Source: Jeotgalibacillus campisalis (GTDB lineage Bacteria > Bacillota > Bacilli > Bacillales > Jeotgalibacillaceae). Taken from it: 64,000 bases of DNA. The stretch lies in assembly GCF_000829515.1 (NCBI RefSeq), contig NZ_JXRR01000021.1:62001-126000 (forward strand), read 5' to 3'. The position numbers and the translations under genes are program-made. Positions 8,290 to 15,673 of this stretch are shown here, one piece after another (positions within the stretch are counted from its first letter, which is position 1; every line of letters begins with the position of its first letter). The notes beneath the pieces are model-generated. The model was not told the origin of the DNA and did not search any database. It saw only the letters and a list, made by a program, of their open reading frames with translations.

Positions 8290-10671
8290 TCAGTTGCGCA
8301 GCGGTTTGCCTTTCACAAGCATATGCTGCATTCTCATTTGTGACTTTGGTTCCTGGACTAAGCTGAGAAATGCTTCCCGTTCAAGCTTAAGCAGATACTC
8401 TTCGTCGACTTCAGTTCCAAACGGCACTTTTCCTCCAGCAATCACGTAAGCAAGCTTTCTAGCAATCTTCAAATCATGCTCGGAAATAAAGCCGGAATGA
8501 AACATCGTTTGAGCTCCCAGCAGCAAAGTAGCATACCCTGTTTCCCCTACAACTGGCACCTTCCGTTTTACTGGAGCTTTGTAGTTTTGGGATAAATGCA
8601 GCACCGCCTGTTTGGCGTCATGCAGCTGGTGGTCACCATTTGAGCTGATTGCATCTGCTGAAGTCAGGAAATGATTGTCTCTCGCTTCTGCGGCTGATGT
8701 GGACACTTTGGCCATGGCGATCATTTCAAAAACGGAATTAGCGACCTTCTGCAAATCAAAATCTACGCCTTTAGGCAGACTGTTTAAGTAGTTTAAATAA
8801 AGCTCTTTGTTGCCGCCTCCTCCAGGGATAAGACCGACGCCTACTTCCACAAGCCCCATATATGTTTCAGGGGATGCCTGGATGTGGTCGGCAGGAAGAC
8901 AAACCTCTGCACCACCGCCAAGCGTCATGCCAAATGGAGCTGCTACAACCGGGAATGAACTGTATTTTAATCGCATCATCGCCTGCTGGAACTGCTTAAC
9001 AACCATTTCAATTTCAAATACGTTATCGTCCTGCGCCTCCATTAAGATCATTCCGAGATTTGCGCCGACGCAGAAATTTTTGCCCTGATTCCCAATCACA
9101 AGTCCTTTATAATTCTTTGAAACTTCATCTACTGCAAAATTGATTATTTGGATAATATCCATGCCGATCGCATTGCTCGGGGAGTGGAATTCAAGCAGCG
9201 CAACACCGTCTCCCATATCAATCAAACTCGCACCAGTATTTTTCTTTATGACGCCATTTTTCTTTTTCCAGCACTTCAGGTTGATGGCTTTTTCATTTTC
9301 TTCTACAAGGCTGTAGGTGCCATTATGATAGTAGAACAAGTCGCCTTCTTCTTCTTTATAAAAAGCAGTATGGCCTTGTGACAGCATTTCTTCGATCCAT
9401 TCAGGAACCGCCTTCCCCTCTTCTTTCAGACGGGAGACTGAGCGCTCGATGCCGATCTCATCCCACGTTTCAAACGGACCCTTTTCCCAGCCGAACCCCC
9501 ACTTCATTGCACGGTCGATAGAGACAATATCATCTGCTATTTCCCCGTGGAGCCGGGCTGAATAAAGAAGAACAGGGGATAAGATTGACCATAAAAGCTC
9601 TCCAGCACGGTCATTTGCATATACAAGCGCTTTCATTTTATTGCTTGAACCTTTTTCCTGCTTCGCCATTTCTACAGAAGACGCCTTCAGCTTGCCACGC
9701 TCCTGATATTCCATAGTGGATGGATTTAATTCCAGGATCGCTTTGCCTTCTTTTCGGAAAAAGCCCTGTCCTGATTTGCTTCCGAGCCAGCCTTTATCAC
9801 GCATTTGCAGCATGAAGTCAGGCACATCGAATACCGCCTGTTCTTCTCCATCTACCTGGTCGTAGACGTTTTTCGCTACATGAATAAATGTATCAAGACC
9901 CACAACATCGAGCGTTCGGAAGGTTGCGCTTTTCGGTCTTCCAATAAGCGGGCCTGTAACAGAGTCAACTTCGCCAACTGTATAGTTTCCTTTAAGCATC
10001 TCCTGGACCGTCACAAGCAGACCGTATGTGCCGATTCGGTTTGCGATAAAATTTGGTGTGTCTTTGGCCAGCACAACGCCTTTACCGAGTGTGTTTTCAC
10101 CAAACTCCTTCATAAAGTCCACGACTTTTTCATCGGTATGGGAAGTTGGAATCACTTCTAAAAGTTTCAAATAGCGGGGAGGATTGAAAAAATGGGTTCC
10201 CAGAAAATTTCTTTTAAACTCTTCTGAACGTCCCTCCACCATGGCTTCGATCGAAATCCCGGATGTATTGGAACTTACGATGCTGCCTTCTTTTCTGTGC
10301 TGCTCCACTTGTGCGAAAACCTGTTTCTTTACATCCAGGTTTTCAACAACGACTTCTATAATCCAGTCAACCTCTTGTAAACGGGAAAGATCATCCTCAA
10401 GATTTCCTGCTTCTATTAAGGCAGCATTTTCTTTTGTAGAAAGAGGTGCCGGCTTTTGCTTAAACAGCTTTTGAATTGCTGAGGCACTAAGCCGGTTGCG
10501 TACCGCTTTATCTTCTAAAGACAGCCCTTTTGCCTTCTCCTGTTCCGACAGCTCCTTTGGAACGATATCGAGCAAAATTGAGGGAATTCCAATATTCGCT
10601 AAGTGAGCTGCAATTCCAGATCCCATGACACCGGAACCAATCACTGCAGCTTTCTGAATTTGTCTGACCAA
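8290..10671 (-). CDS. fadN: Enoyl-CoA hydratase/3-hydroxyacyl-CoA dehydrogenase FadN
   Basis: Bifunctional beta-oxidation enzyme, 793 aa from the TTG at 10671. The N-terminal NAD-binding 3-hydroxyacyl-CoA dehydrogenase has IGSGVMGSG at the start and THFFNP. The C-terminal crotonase domain has NFCVGANL, LGGGAEVCLPAD and VGLIPGGGG. This order (dehydrogenase first) is the FadN/YusL type, reversed relative to E. coli FadB. I reject the longer ATG frame at 10725: it begins inside a FadR palindrome, while the TTG has AAGGAGG 7 nt upstream and yields the expected MVRQIQKAAVIGSG start. Confidence 0.95.
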   Translation of the reverse strand: MVRQIQKAAVIGSGVMGSGIAAHLANIGIPSILLDIVPKELSEQEKAKGLSLEDKAVRNRLSASAIQKLFKQKPAPLSTKENAALIEAGNLEDDLSRLQEVDWIIEVVVENLDVKKQVFAQVEQHRKEGSIVSSNTSGISIEAMVEGRSEEFKRNFLGTHFFNPPRYLKLLEVIPTSHTDEKVVDFMKEFGENTLGKGVVLAKDTPNFIANRIGTYGLLVTVQEMLKGNYTVGEVDSVTGPLIGRPKSATFRTLDVVGLDTFIHVAKNVYDQVDGEEQAVFDVPDFMLQMRDKGWLGSKSGQGFFRKEGKAILELNPSTMEYQERGKLKASSVEMAKQEKGSSNKMKALVYANDRAGELLWSILSPVLLYSARLHGEIADDIVSIDRAMKWGFGWEKGPFETWDEIGIERSVSRLKEEGKAVPEWIEEMLSQGHTAFYKEEEGDLFYYHNGTYSLVEENEKAINLKCWKKKNGVIKKNTGASLIDMGDGVALLEFHSPSNAIGMDIIQIINFAVDEVSKNYKGLVIGNQGKNFCVGANLGMILMEAQDDNVFEIEMVVKQFQQAMMRLKYSSFPVVAAPFGMTLGGGAEVCLPADHIQASPETYMGLVEVGVGLIPGGGGNKELYLNYLNSLPKGVDFDLQKVANSVFEMIAMAKVSTSAAEARDNHFLTSADAISSNGDHQLHDAKQAVLHLSQNYKAPVKRKVPVVGETGYATLLLGAQTMFHSGFISEHDLKIARKLAYVIAGGKVPFGTEVDEEYLLKLEREAFLSLVQEPKSQMRMQHMLVKGKPLRN

Positions 10672-10706
10672 ATCAGTTTCCTCCTTATGAAGACGTTTTT
10701 CTTTTT

Positions 10707-10724
10707 TGAATGAATCCTCATTCA
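10707..10724. promoter_or_regulatory. FadR operator of fadNAE
   Basis: TGAATGA-ATCC-TCATTCA, a perfect 7-4-7 inverted repeat matching the Bacillus FadR (YsiA) consensus in both arms. It lies 36 nt before the fadN TTG. Long-chain acyl-CoA would relieve repression. Confidence 0.9.
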
Positions 10725-10764
10725 TTTTTAAGATAAAAAAATAGATGAAATTGTTTACTCTTTT

Positions 10765-10793
10765 ATAATACGGGATTTACCAACTTTTCGCAA
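10765..10793 (-). promoter_or_regulatory. Candidate fadN promoter
   Basis: TTGCGA at 10793-10788, 17-nt spacer, TATTAT at 10770-10765. This puts the start site near 10758 and the FadR box roughly 35-50 nt downstream. An alternative TAAACA / TATCTT pair closer to the box would place the operator over +1. Confidence 0.5.
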
Positions 10794-10812
10794 TAAGAGA
10801 ACTTGAAATTTT

Positions 10813-10845
10813 CAAAAAATTATCGGCTGACATCATCAGCCGATT
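10813..10845 (-). terminator. Terminator of the proline dehydrogenase gene
   Basis: Stem ATCGGCTGA / TCAGCCGAT with a 5-nt loop, then AATTTTTTG on the minus strand. Confidence 0.85.
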
Positions 10846-10849
10846 AAAC

Positions 10850-11767
10850 TTATTTATTAAAGATTCCTCTGGCAACAAAAGCTACATTTGCCGGACGCTC
10901 CGCTAAACGTCTCATAAAATACCCGTACCAGTCCGTTCCAAATGGCATGTACACACGCATTTTATATCCTTGATTATGAAGGTCACGCTGACGTTCTTCA
11001 CAAATGCCGTATAACATTTGAAATTCAAATTGATCATTTGAAATAGCATGTTCCTTCACGAGGTTTTTTGTATACTCAATAATCTGATCATCATGAGTGG
11101 CAATGGCTGTATAGTTGCCATTTAGCAAATGTGCTTTGATGATTTTCTTGAAATTATCATCTACTTCCTTTTTCTCAGGAAACGCAACTTCATGAGATTC
11201 CTTGTACGCTCCCTTTACAAGTCGCAAGTTTGGAGAATAGCTGTTTAAGTCAGCAATATCTCCTTCCGTTCGATATAAATAGGCCTGAATTACTGTTCCT
11301 ATATTTTCATACTCGCCTTTAAGCTGTTTAAACAGATTCAGCGTTTTTTGGCAGCGTTCATAATCTTCCATATCAATCGTCACAAATACATTGTTTTCAA
11401 CAGCAGCGTCCATAATTCTTCTCATATTCTCAAGGGCGACTTCTTCAGACAAATCAAGCCCCATTGAAGTCAGCTTTAATGAAAGCTGCGAATCAAGTTT
11501 ATGAGCACCAATTGCTTGAACGGCTTCTATGCAAAGCTCTGTCATCTCACCTGCTTCTTTTTCATTGTCCACAAATTCCCCCAGACAATCCAGTGTGACG
11601 CAAAGCCCTTCTTTATTAAGGAACTGAATCGATTCTACCGCTTGCTCTACTGTCTCACCTGCAACAAATCTCGCAGCCCCAAAACGAAGGCCGTATTGCT
11701 TGGCAACCTTTGTCATTGGCCTGTTTTTAGACAGGAATAAAAAGAAATCACGCATCACTCGTTCCAT
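10850..11767 (-). CDS. fadM: Proline dehydrogenase (FadM/PutB family)
   Basis: 305-aa monofunctional FAD proline dehydrogenase, TIM-barrel fold, oxidising proline to pyrroline-5-carboxylate. Visible are the barrel strands with VTIDMEDY, the RLVKGAYKE motif, and the C-terminal PFGTDWYGYFMRRLAERPAN signature carrying the paired arginines of the proline site. I start at the ATG of MERVMRDFF (11767), which has AGGAGG upstream. An ATG at 11791 would read through the ribosome site. Its place beside fadN is as in B. subtilis, where fadM (yusM) is the neighbour. It is a separate transcription unit here. Confidence 0.92.
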   Translation of the reverse strand: MERVMRDFFLFLSKNRPMTKVAKQYGLRFGAARFVAGETVEQAVESIQFLNKEGLCVTLDCLGEFVDNEKEAGEMTELCIEAVQAIGAHKLDSQLSLKLTSMGLDLSEEVALENMRRIMDAAVENNVFVTIDMEDYERCQKTLNLFKQLKGEYENIGTVIQAYLYRTEGDIADLNSYSPNLRLVKGAYKESHEVAFPEKKEVDDNFKKIIKAHLLNGNYTAIATHDDQIIEYTKNLVKEHAISNDQFEFQMLYGICEERQRDLHNQGYKMRVYMPFGTDWYGYFMRRLAERPANVAFVARGIFNK

Positions 11768-11953
11768 GATCGACATACCTCCTGATAGCATAAATCATCC
11801 TGCAAGCGCTCTCTATATTCAGAAAATAAGAAATCGTTACACGAATCCTCCTTATTCTATCATTACTAATAAGATTTGAATATAATATCGTGCGTATAAT
11901 TTGTCGGTTTAAGGAGAACGTAAGAGTGACGATTAAAGGAGGTTTTTATCATC

Positions 11954-12175
11954 ATGCAAAATCAGTCTCTGTCCACAAAAGACGCATTGTACATTGAAGA
12001 CATTTTAGCCTGGAATCTGCTCGCAGCTAAAAAAACACATTACGCTGCATCGCAATGCCAGACACCGCAAGTAAAAGCGGAATTAGAAGCTGCCTGCCAA
12101 CTGCATTCAAAGCATTTTGAAGCCATTACAAATTTCTTATCATCCAATACGCAGGCCACTGGCCAAATGCAATAA
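11954..12175 (+). CDS. Small spore-coat-like protein (CotF-related)
   Basis: 73-aa helical protein (KDALYIEDILAWNLLAAKKTHYAASQ, then KAELEAACQLHSKHFEAI), Gln/Ala rich, no signal peptide. It has a GGAGG ribosome site before the ATG at 11954 and lies 12 nt upstream of another CotF-like gene on the same strand. This paired arrangement at the yusN position suggests a spore coat role in the mother cell. The pattern resembles half of a CotF domain. Assignment is by resemblance and context. Confidence 0.7.
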   Translation: MQNQSLSTKDALYIEDILAWNLLAAKKTHYAASQCQTPQVKAELEAACQLHSKHFEAITNFLSSNTQATGQMQ

Positions 12176-12187
12176 AGGAGGACGTAC

Positions 12188-12508
12188 ATGATGCAGCAAA
12201 CCACTACACAATCCGGCGGCGGCATGCAAACGCCGGCAAACATGACAGAACAGGATTGGGCCACGGATGTTCTTATTTTAGAAAAGCATTTAAGTGTTGC
12301 CTACAGCACTGCTCTAAACGAAGCAAGTACACAGCCCCTGTTTAACCTGGTCTCAACTATTTGCCGTGAAACGCAGGAACAACAGCATAAACTGTACGAA
12401 ATGATGAAGCAGCAAGGCTGGTATAACCCAACGCCTGAGACCCCGCAGGCACTGCAGCAGACTGCTCAAAAAGCGAAAAGCGATCTGACAAAGCTTCCCG
12501 TCCATTAA
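12188..12508 (+). CDS. yusN: Spore coat protein, CotF family (YusN-like)
   Basis: 106 aa: a Gln/Gly/Thr-rich N-terminus, then a CotF-like helical pair (QDWATDVLILEKHLSVAYSTALNEAS and ICRETQEQQHKLYEMMKQQGWYNP). The GWY(N)P element near residue 80 is typical of the family. Second gene of a two-gene unit with a GGAGG ribosome site, followed by a strong terminator shared with the convergent yusU-like gene. A sporulation-specific promoter would be expected but was not clearly identified. Confidence 0.82.
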   Translation: MMQQTTTQSGGGMQTPANMTEQDWATDVLILEKHLSVAYSTALNEASTQPLFNLVSTICRETQEQQHKLYEMMKQQGWYNPTPETPQALQQTAQKAKSDLTKLPVH

Positions 12509-12525
12509 TGTGAAAGCAGCCAATA

Positions 12526-12558
12526 GAAAAAAGAGCTGAGGTTATTCTCAGCTCTTTT
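12526..12558. terminator. Bidirectional terminator
   Basis: Stem AAGAGCTGAG / CTCAGCTCTT with A-tract before and T-tract after. It ends the CotF-like pair on plus and overlaps the last codons and stop of the minus-strand yusU-like gene. Confidence 0.85.
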
Positions 12559-12820
12559 CTTCATTTGACTCAGCTTCTTTCGCTTTCAGCTCTTTATTTT
12601 TCTTTTGAATGCCCAGCACGACTTTTTTCATTTCTTCTTTCCCTTCCGGATAAAGAGAGTTCCAATGCTTAGCGAGAGCAGGCATTTGCTTGGCAATATG
12701 GTTATAAATAATCCACTGTTGAACCTTTTCCACCGATTCATTTGAATTTTCACCTGTTAACAGCTCGGTGTATTTATCAATCATCGCTTGAAGCTGTTCG
12801 CTCAATTCCTTTGTTTCCAT
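12548..12820 (-). CDS. yusU: Small hypothetical protein, YusU family (DUF2573)
   Basis: 90-aa charged helical protein (ELSEQLQAMIDKYTELL, VQQWIIYNHIAKQMPALAKHWNSLYPEGKEEM) with a Lys/Glu-rich tail and no signal or membrane segment. Length, composition and location next to yusV match the YusU family. Function is unknown. The ATG at 12820 has GGAGGGGTT upstream. Its 3' end overlaps the bidirectional terminator. Confidence 0.8.
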   Translation of the reverse strand: METKELSEQLQAMIDKYTELLTGENSNESVEKVQQWIIYNHIAKQMPALAKHWNSLYPEGKEEMKKVVLGIQKKNKELKAKEAESNEEKS

Positions 12821-12861
12821 GATAACCCCTCCATTCTCTCCTTAGTTATTTTCTGGCTTTA

Positions 12862-12895
12862 TAAAAATAAAAACCGTCCACGAATAGACGGTTTG
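12862..12895 (-). terminator. Terminator of yusV
   Basis: Stem AAACCGTC / GACGGTTT with an 8-nt loop, then TTATTTTTAT on the minus strand, 10 nt after the yusV stop. Confidence 0.85.
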
Positions 12896-12904
12896 CGTTA
12901 TACA

Positions 12905-13732
12905 TTACTGGCCAACCGCTTCTACAGCAGCGACTTTCGCCTGCTGGACGATGCAGCGTCCTTTGCCGTGAGGAATGCATAAAGGCGTGCCAAACAAAGG
13001 ATCTGTTGTTACCTGGCAATGCATTTGAAAAACATGCTTAACCATGTCACAGCTGATGACTTCCTCCGGTTTTCCCTGCTTAAAAACAGTCCGGTCTTTA
13101 ACAGCAATCAGGTTATGTGCGTATCGGCACGCAAGATTTAAGTCATGAAGCACCATCACGATCGTACGGTTCTCATTCTCATTTAATTCAAACAGCAAAT
13201 CTAAAATTTCAATTTGATGGGTCATATCCAAATAAGTAGTTGGTTCATCGAGTAAAATAATGTCTGTATCCTGGGCAAGCGTCATCGCAATCCATGCACG
13301 CTGGCGCTGTCCTCCCGAAAGTTCATCAACAAAACGGTCCTGAAGTTCCTCCATACGAGTTGCTTGAAGTGCACGCTGAACGCTGTCTTCGTCTTCTTTG
13401 GACCATTGCTGAAGAAAACCTTGATACGGATATCTTCCTTGTTTTACAAGCTGCAATACGGTTAATCCTTCCGGTGCTGTCGGGGATTGCGGCAAAATTG
13501 CCATCTCCTGGGCTACCTTTCGGGTTGAGTAACGGTTAATTTCTTTGCCGTTTAACATAACCTCTCCATTTTGCGGCTTCAGCAATCGAGCCATTGAACG
13601 AAGCAATGTGGATTTCCCGCATCCATTTCCGCCGATTAAAACAGAAATTTCACCCTTGGGAATCGTTAAATCTAATTCTTCTATTATAATGGAATCTCCA
13701 TAACCTAACGTTAACGTTTGAGTCTTAAGCAT
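12905..13732 (-). CDS. yusV: Iron-siderophore ABC transporter ATPase (YusV)
   Basis: 275-aa FecE-type ATPase: Walker A GGNGCGKST (about residues 34-42), signature LSGGQRQRAW (about 138), Walker B IILLDEPTTYLD (about 159-170), H-loop VLHDLN. It stands alone with no permease or binding protein next to it. B. subtilis YusV is also an orphan ATPase serving several siderophore importers, so the same sharing is likely. A near-perfect Fur box lies about 130 nt upstream, so iron-starvation induction is expected. The C-terminus carries a Cys-rich CIPHGKGRC stretch. Confidence 0.92.
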   Translation of the reverse strand: MLKTQTLTLGYGDSIIIEELDLTIPKGEISVLIGGNGCGKSTLLRSMARLLKPQNGEVMLNGKEINRYSTRKVAQEMAILPQSPTAPEGLTVLQLVKQGRYPYQGFLQQWSKEDEDSVQRALQATRMEELQDRFVDELSGGQRQRAWIAMTLAQDTDIILLDEPTTYLDMTHQIEILDLLFELNENENRTIVMVLHDLNLACRYAHNLIAVKDRTVFKQGKPEEVISCDMVKHVFQMHCQVTTDPLFGTPLCIPHGKGRCIVQQAKVAAVEAVGQ

Positions 13733-13860
13733 ACTCTATTATCTCCTTTGTCTCTCCTATAAAAGTGCTGGACTTTTTTTAGGAAGTTCCTTCGCAAATC
13801 GGACGACTGTTACCGTTTCTCTTTCAGTCTAGAGTACAAATGAGATTTCGTCAATGACTT

Positions 13861-13875
13861 TGAGAATCATTATCA
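13861..13875. promoter_or_regulatory. Fur box upstream of yusV
   Basis: TGAGAATCATTATCA matches the 7-1-7 Fur consensus TGATAATNATTATCA at 14 of 15 positions. It lies between the divergent yusV and thioredoxin-like genes and most likely controls yusV. Confidence 0.85.
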
Positions 13876-14026
13876 TCAAAAAGTTTTAAAGTGACACAAT
13901 TTTGATACGTTTTCATATTACCTCTGTCATCCTATGAATAGGCTGCTTTAAATATTTCTTTACCGGTGCCTGAGTTTTGATCTTTTCTGCTAAACAGATT
14001 ATGATCAGTAGTATGGAGGGATGAAC

Positions 14027-14347
14027 ATGCAAGGAATTAAAAATACCGATACATTTCAACAAGTCATAGCAGGTGATGAACCTGTAATTGTGAAATTCAC
14101 GGCGGACTGGTGTCCGGACTGCCGCAGAATGGATATGTTTATTGATGAAATTGTCGAAGAATACAATCAATATACTTGGTATACCTTAAATAAAGACGAA
14201 CTGCCTGAAATAGCAGAGTCCCAAGACGTGATGGGGATCCCAAGCCTGCTGATCTTCCAAAACGGAGAAAAGAAAGCTCATCTGCATTCCGCAAATGCCA
14301 AATCACCGGAGCAAGTAAAAAGTTTTCTGCAAGAACAAAAGAGGTAG
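14027..14347 (+). CDS. Thioredoxin-like protein with WCPDC motif
   Basis: About 106 aa, thioredoxin fold, no signal peptide. Active site is FTADWCPDCRRMD (CPDC near residues 30-33 of the chosen start) and the cis-Pro segment is GIPSLLIF. CPDC rather than CGPC is typical of thioredoxin-family proteins with unusual redox partners. The second in-frame ATG (14027) is preferred: GGAGGG lies 7-8 nt upstream of it and only 1-2 nt from the first ATG (14021). The partner is unknown. Confidence 0.82.
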   Translation: MQGIKNTDTFQQVIAGDEPVIVKFTADWCPDCRRMDMFIDEIVEEYNQYTWYTLNKDELPEIAESQDVMGIPSLLIFQNGEKKAHLHSANAKSPEQVKSFLQEQKR

Positions 14348-14371
14348 GGACATAACTGAAATTAAGTTAAT

Positions 14372-14571
14372 AAATGAGACAGTATCTATCATTAGTATGA
14401 GGTGATCGGAGCGGAAGGTGGCGACTCCTGCAGGATATGACGGCTGCTTGAGACCCCGCAAGGCAAAGCCTGAGGAGGGCTCAAGCGTCTGTCCCTGCGG
14501 AAAGCGTCCGCCTGAAGCGAAGTGAACCGGTCAAAGAGCTTGAGACACACTTTTGTCCTAAGCTCTTTTTT
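14372..14571 (+). repeat. Dispersed intergenic repeat, copy 1 (full length)
   Basis: About 200 bp: 5' part AAATGAGACAGTATC ... GGAGCGGAAGGTGGCGACTCCT, a central hairpin CTTGAG...CTCAAG, then GCGGAAAGCGTCCGCCTGAAG, GTGAACCGGTC, and a terminal hairpin AGAGCTTGAGACA / TGTCCTAAGCTCT with TTTTTT. Parts of it recur at 50558-50632, 50932-51012 and 53737-53810. Resembles intergenic repeats common in Bacillus-group genomes. Confidence 0.85.
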
Positions 14572-14584
14572 CCTTTATACACGA

Positions 14585-14619
14585 AAGGACGAAAGGGACC
14601 TGGCCCCTTTCGTCCTTTT
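14585..14619 (+). terminator. Strong intrinsic terminator
   Basis: Stem AAGGACGAAAGGG / CCCCTTTCGTCCTT with short loop and T-tract, just downstream of repeat copy 1 and before the HAD gene. It may terminate either direction. Confidence 0.75.
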
Positions 14620-14696
14620 CCATATCTTATTATTAGCAAACTGTTCAAATTGCGTACATAATAGAATTATATTGTTTGGATGGGAGTGGTTCTGAG

Positions 14697-15452
14697 ATGA
14701 AGGAAAGAACGATTAAGGTTAACGGGGAAGTTGTTTCTTCTTCTGTTATAGCGTTTGATAAGGATGGGACTTTGTTTCAGGCAGAGCCCTTTTGGCTGGC
14801 ATTGAATGAAGAGAGAAAAAAACGTTTTATCCATATAGCAGGAGCTGAGCATGGTGATGCATGGGACCAGATGATGGGCGTCGAAAATGACACGGTTGAT
14901 CATCAGGGACTACTTGCCATTGCAGGAGAGCAGGAAGAACGCATTGCAATAGCAGCACTGCTTTATCAGCTTACAAAAAACCCGTGGGTTACGTCCATGG
15001 CTCTTGCTGTCAAATTGATGGAAGAAAGTAATGAGGCTTTAGATATCTCAACTTGCTTTATTCCTACTCCAGGCGCTGTGGAGCTGCTGAATGATTTAAA
15101 GCGTGCAGGCTATGTAGTCGGCATCGTAACATCTGATCTGCAGGAACGCACAGTTGAATGTCTGAAGCTGCTTGATTTTAATCAGAAAATTGATTTTCTC
15201 GTTACCCCTGCTTCGGTTAAACATGGCAAACCTTCTCCTGATATGCTTGAAAAGGTGTGCCGCAACTTTACGATCCCTCCTTCTGAATTACTCATGATTG
15301 GAGACAGTATTGTGGATTCAATGATGGCGCGTTCTGCCGGGTGTAAAAGTGTATCAGTTCATGAGCATGAAAGCATGAGGGAAACGCTCGCTTCTACCTC
15401 GGATCATTTTATCTCCTCTCTATCTCATATTCAGGTGGAGTGGAAGGAATAG
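14697..15452 (+). CDS. HAD-superfamily hydrolase
   Basis: 251-aa haloacid-dehalogenase-like phosphatase. Motif I is FDKDGTLF (nucleophile Asp in FDKDGT), motif II the Ser/Thr in IVTSDL, the lysine KHGKPSPD, and motif IV GDSIVDSMMARSAG. The alpha-helical cap between motifs I and II is of the phosphoglycolate phosphatase type. The ATG at 14697 is preferred because GGGAGTGG lies 7 nt upstream. A TTG 21 nt earlier would bury that site. The substrate is not evident. Followed by a terminator. Confidence 0.85.
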   Translation: MKERTIKVNGEVVSSSVIAFDKDGTLFQAEPFWLALNEERKKRFIHIAGAEHGDAWDQMMGVENDTVDHQGLLAIAGEQEERIAIAALLYQLTKNPWVTSMALAVKLMEESNEALDISTCFIPTPGAVELLNDLKRAGYVVGIVTSDLQERTVECLKLLDFNQKIDFLVTPASVKHGKPSPDMLEKVCRNFTIPPSELLMIGDSIVDSMMARSAGCKSVSVHEHESMRETLASTSDHFISSLSHIQVEWKE

Positions 15453-15507
15453 TCCCTCCTTTTCTTCTTAACCAAAAGAAATACTTATACTGAAATACGT
15501 TTTTAGA

Positions 15508-15535
15508 AAACATCGCTGCTTGGCGGTGTTTTTTT
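15508..15535 (+). terminator. Terminator after HAD hydrolase
   Basis: Stem ACATCGC / GCGGTGT followed by TTTTTTT. Confidence 0.75.
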
Positions 15536-15673
15536 ATTTGGATGAAAAGTCAGCTCAGCCGGTTCATTCTTGACACAACTGTCGAAAACATGAAGAATAG
15601 TAGATGAAGGACTTATTTATTCCGCATTTTAAAGAAATAACTTCTTTTATAATTGTGCTGAGGAGGCTGCAGG

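Noticed and set aside
10672-10725. ATG at 10725 as the start of fadN (adds 18 residues)
   Set aside because: It begins inside the FadR palindrome and would translate the ribosome site. The TTG at 10671 has AAGGAGG and gives the family-typical N-terminus.
15560-15673. TTGACA near 15570 as the RND gene promoter
   Set aside because: No acceptable -10 hexamer at 16-18 nt, so not listed as a feature.
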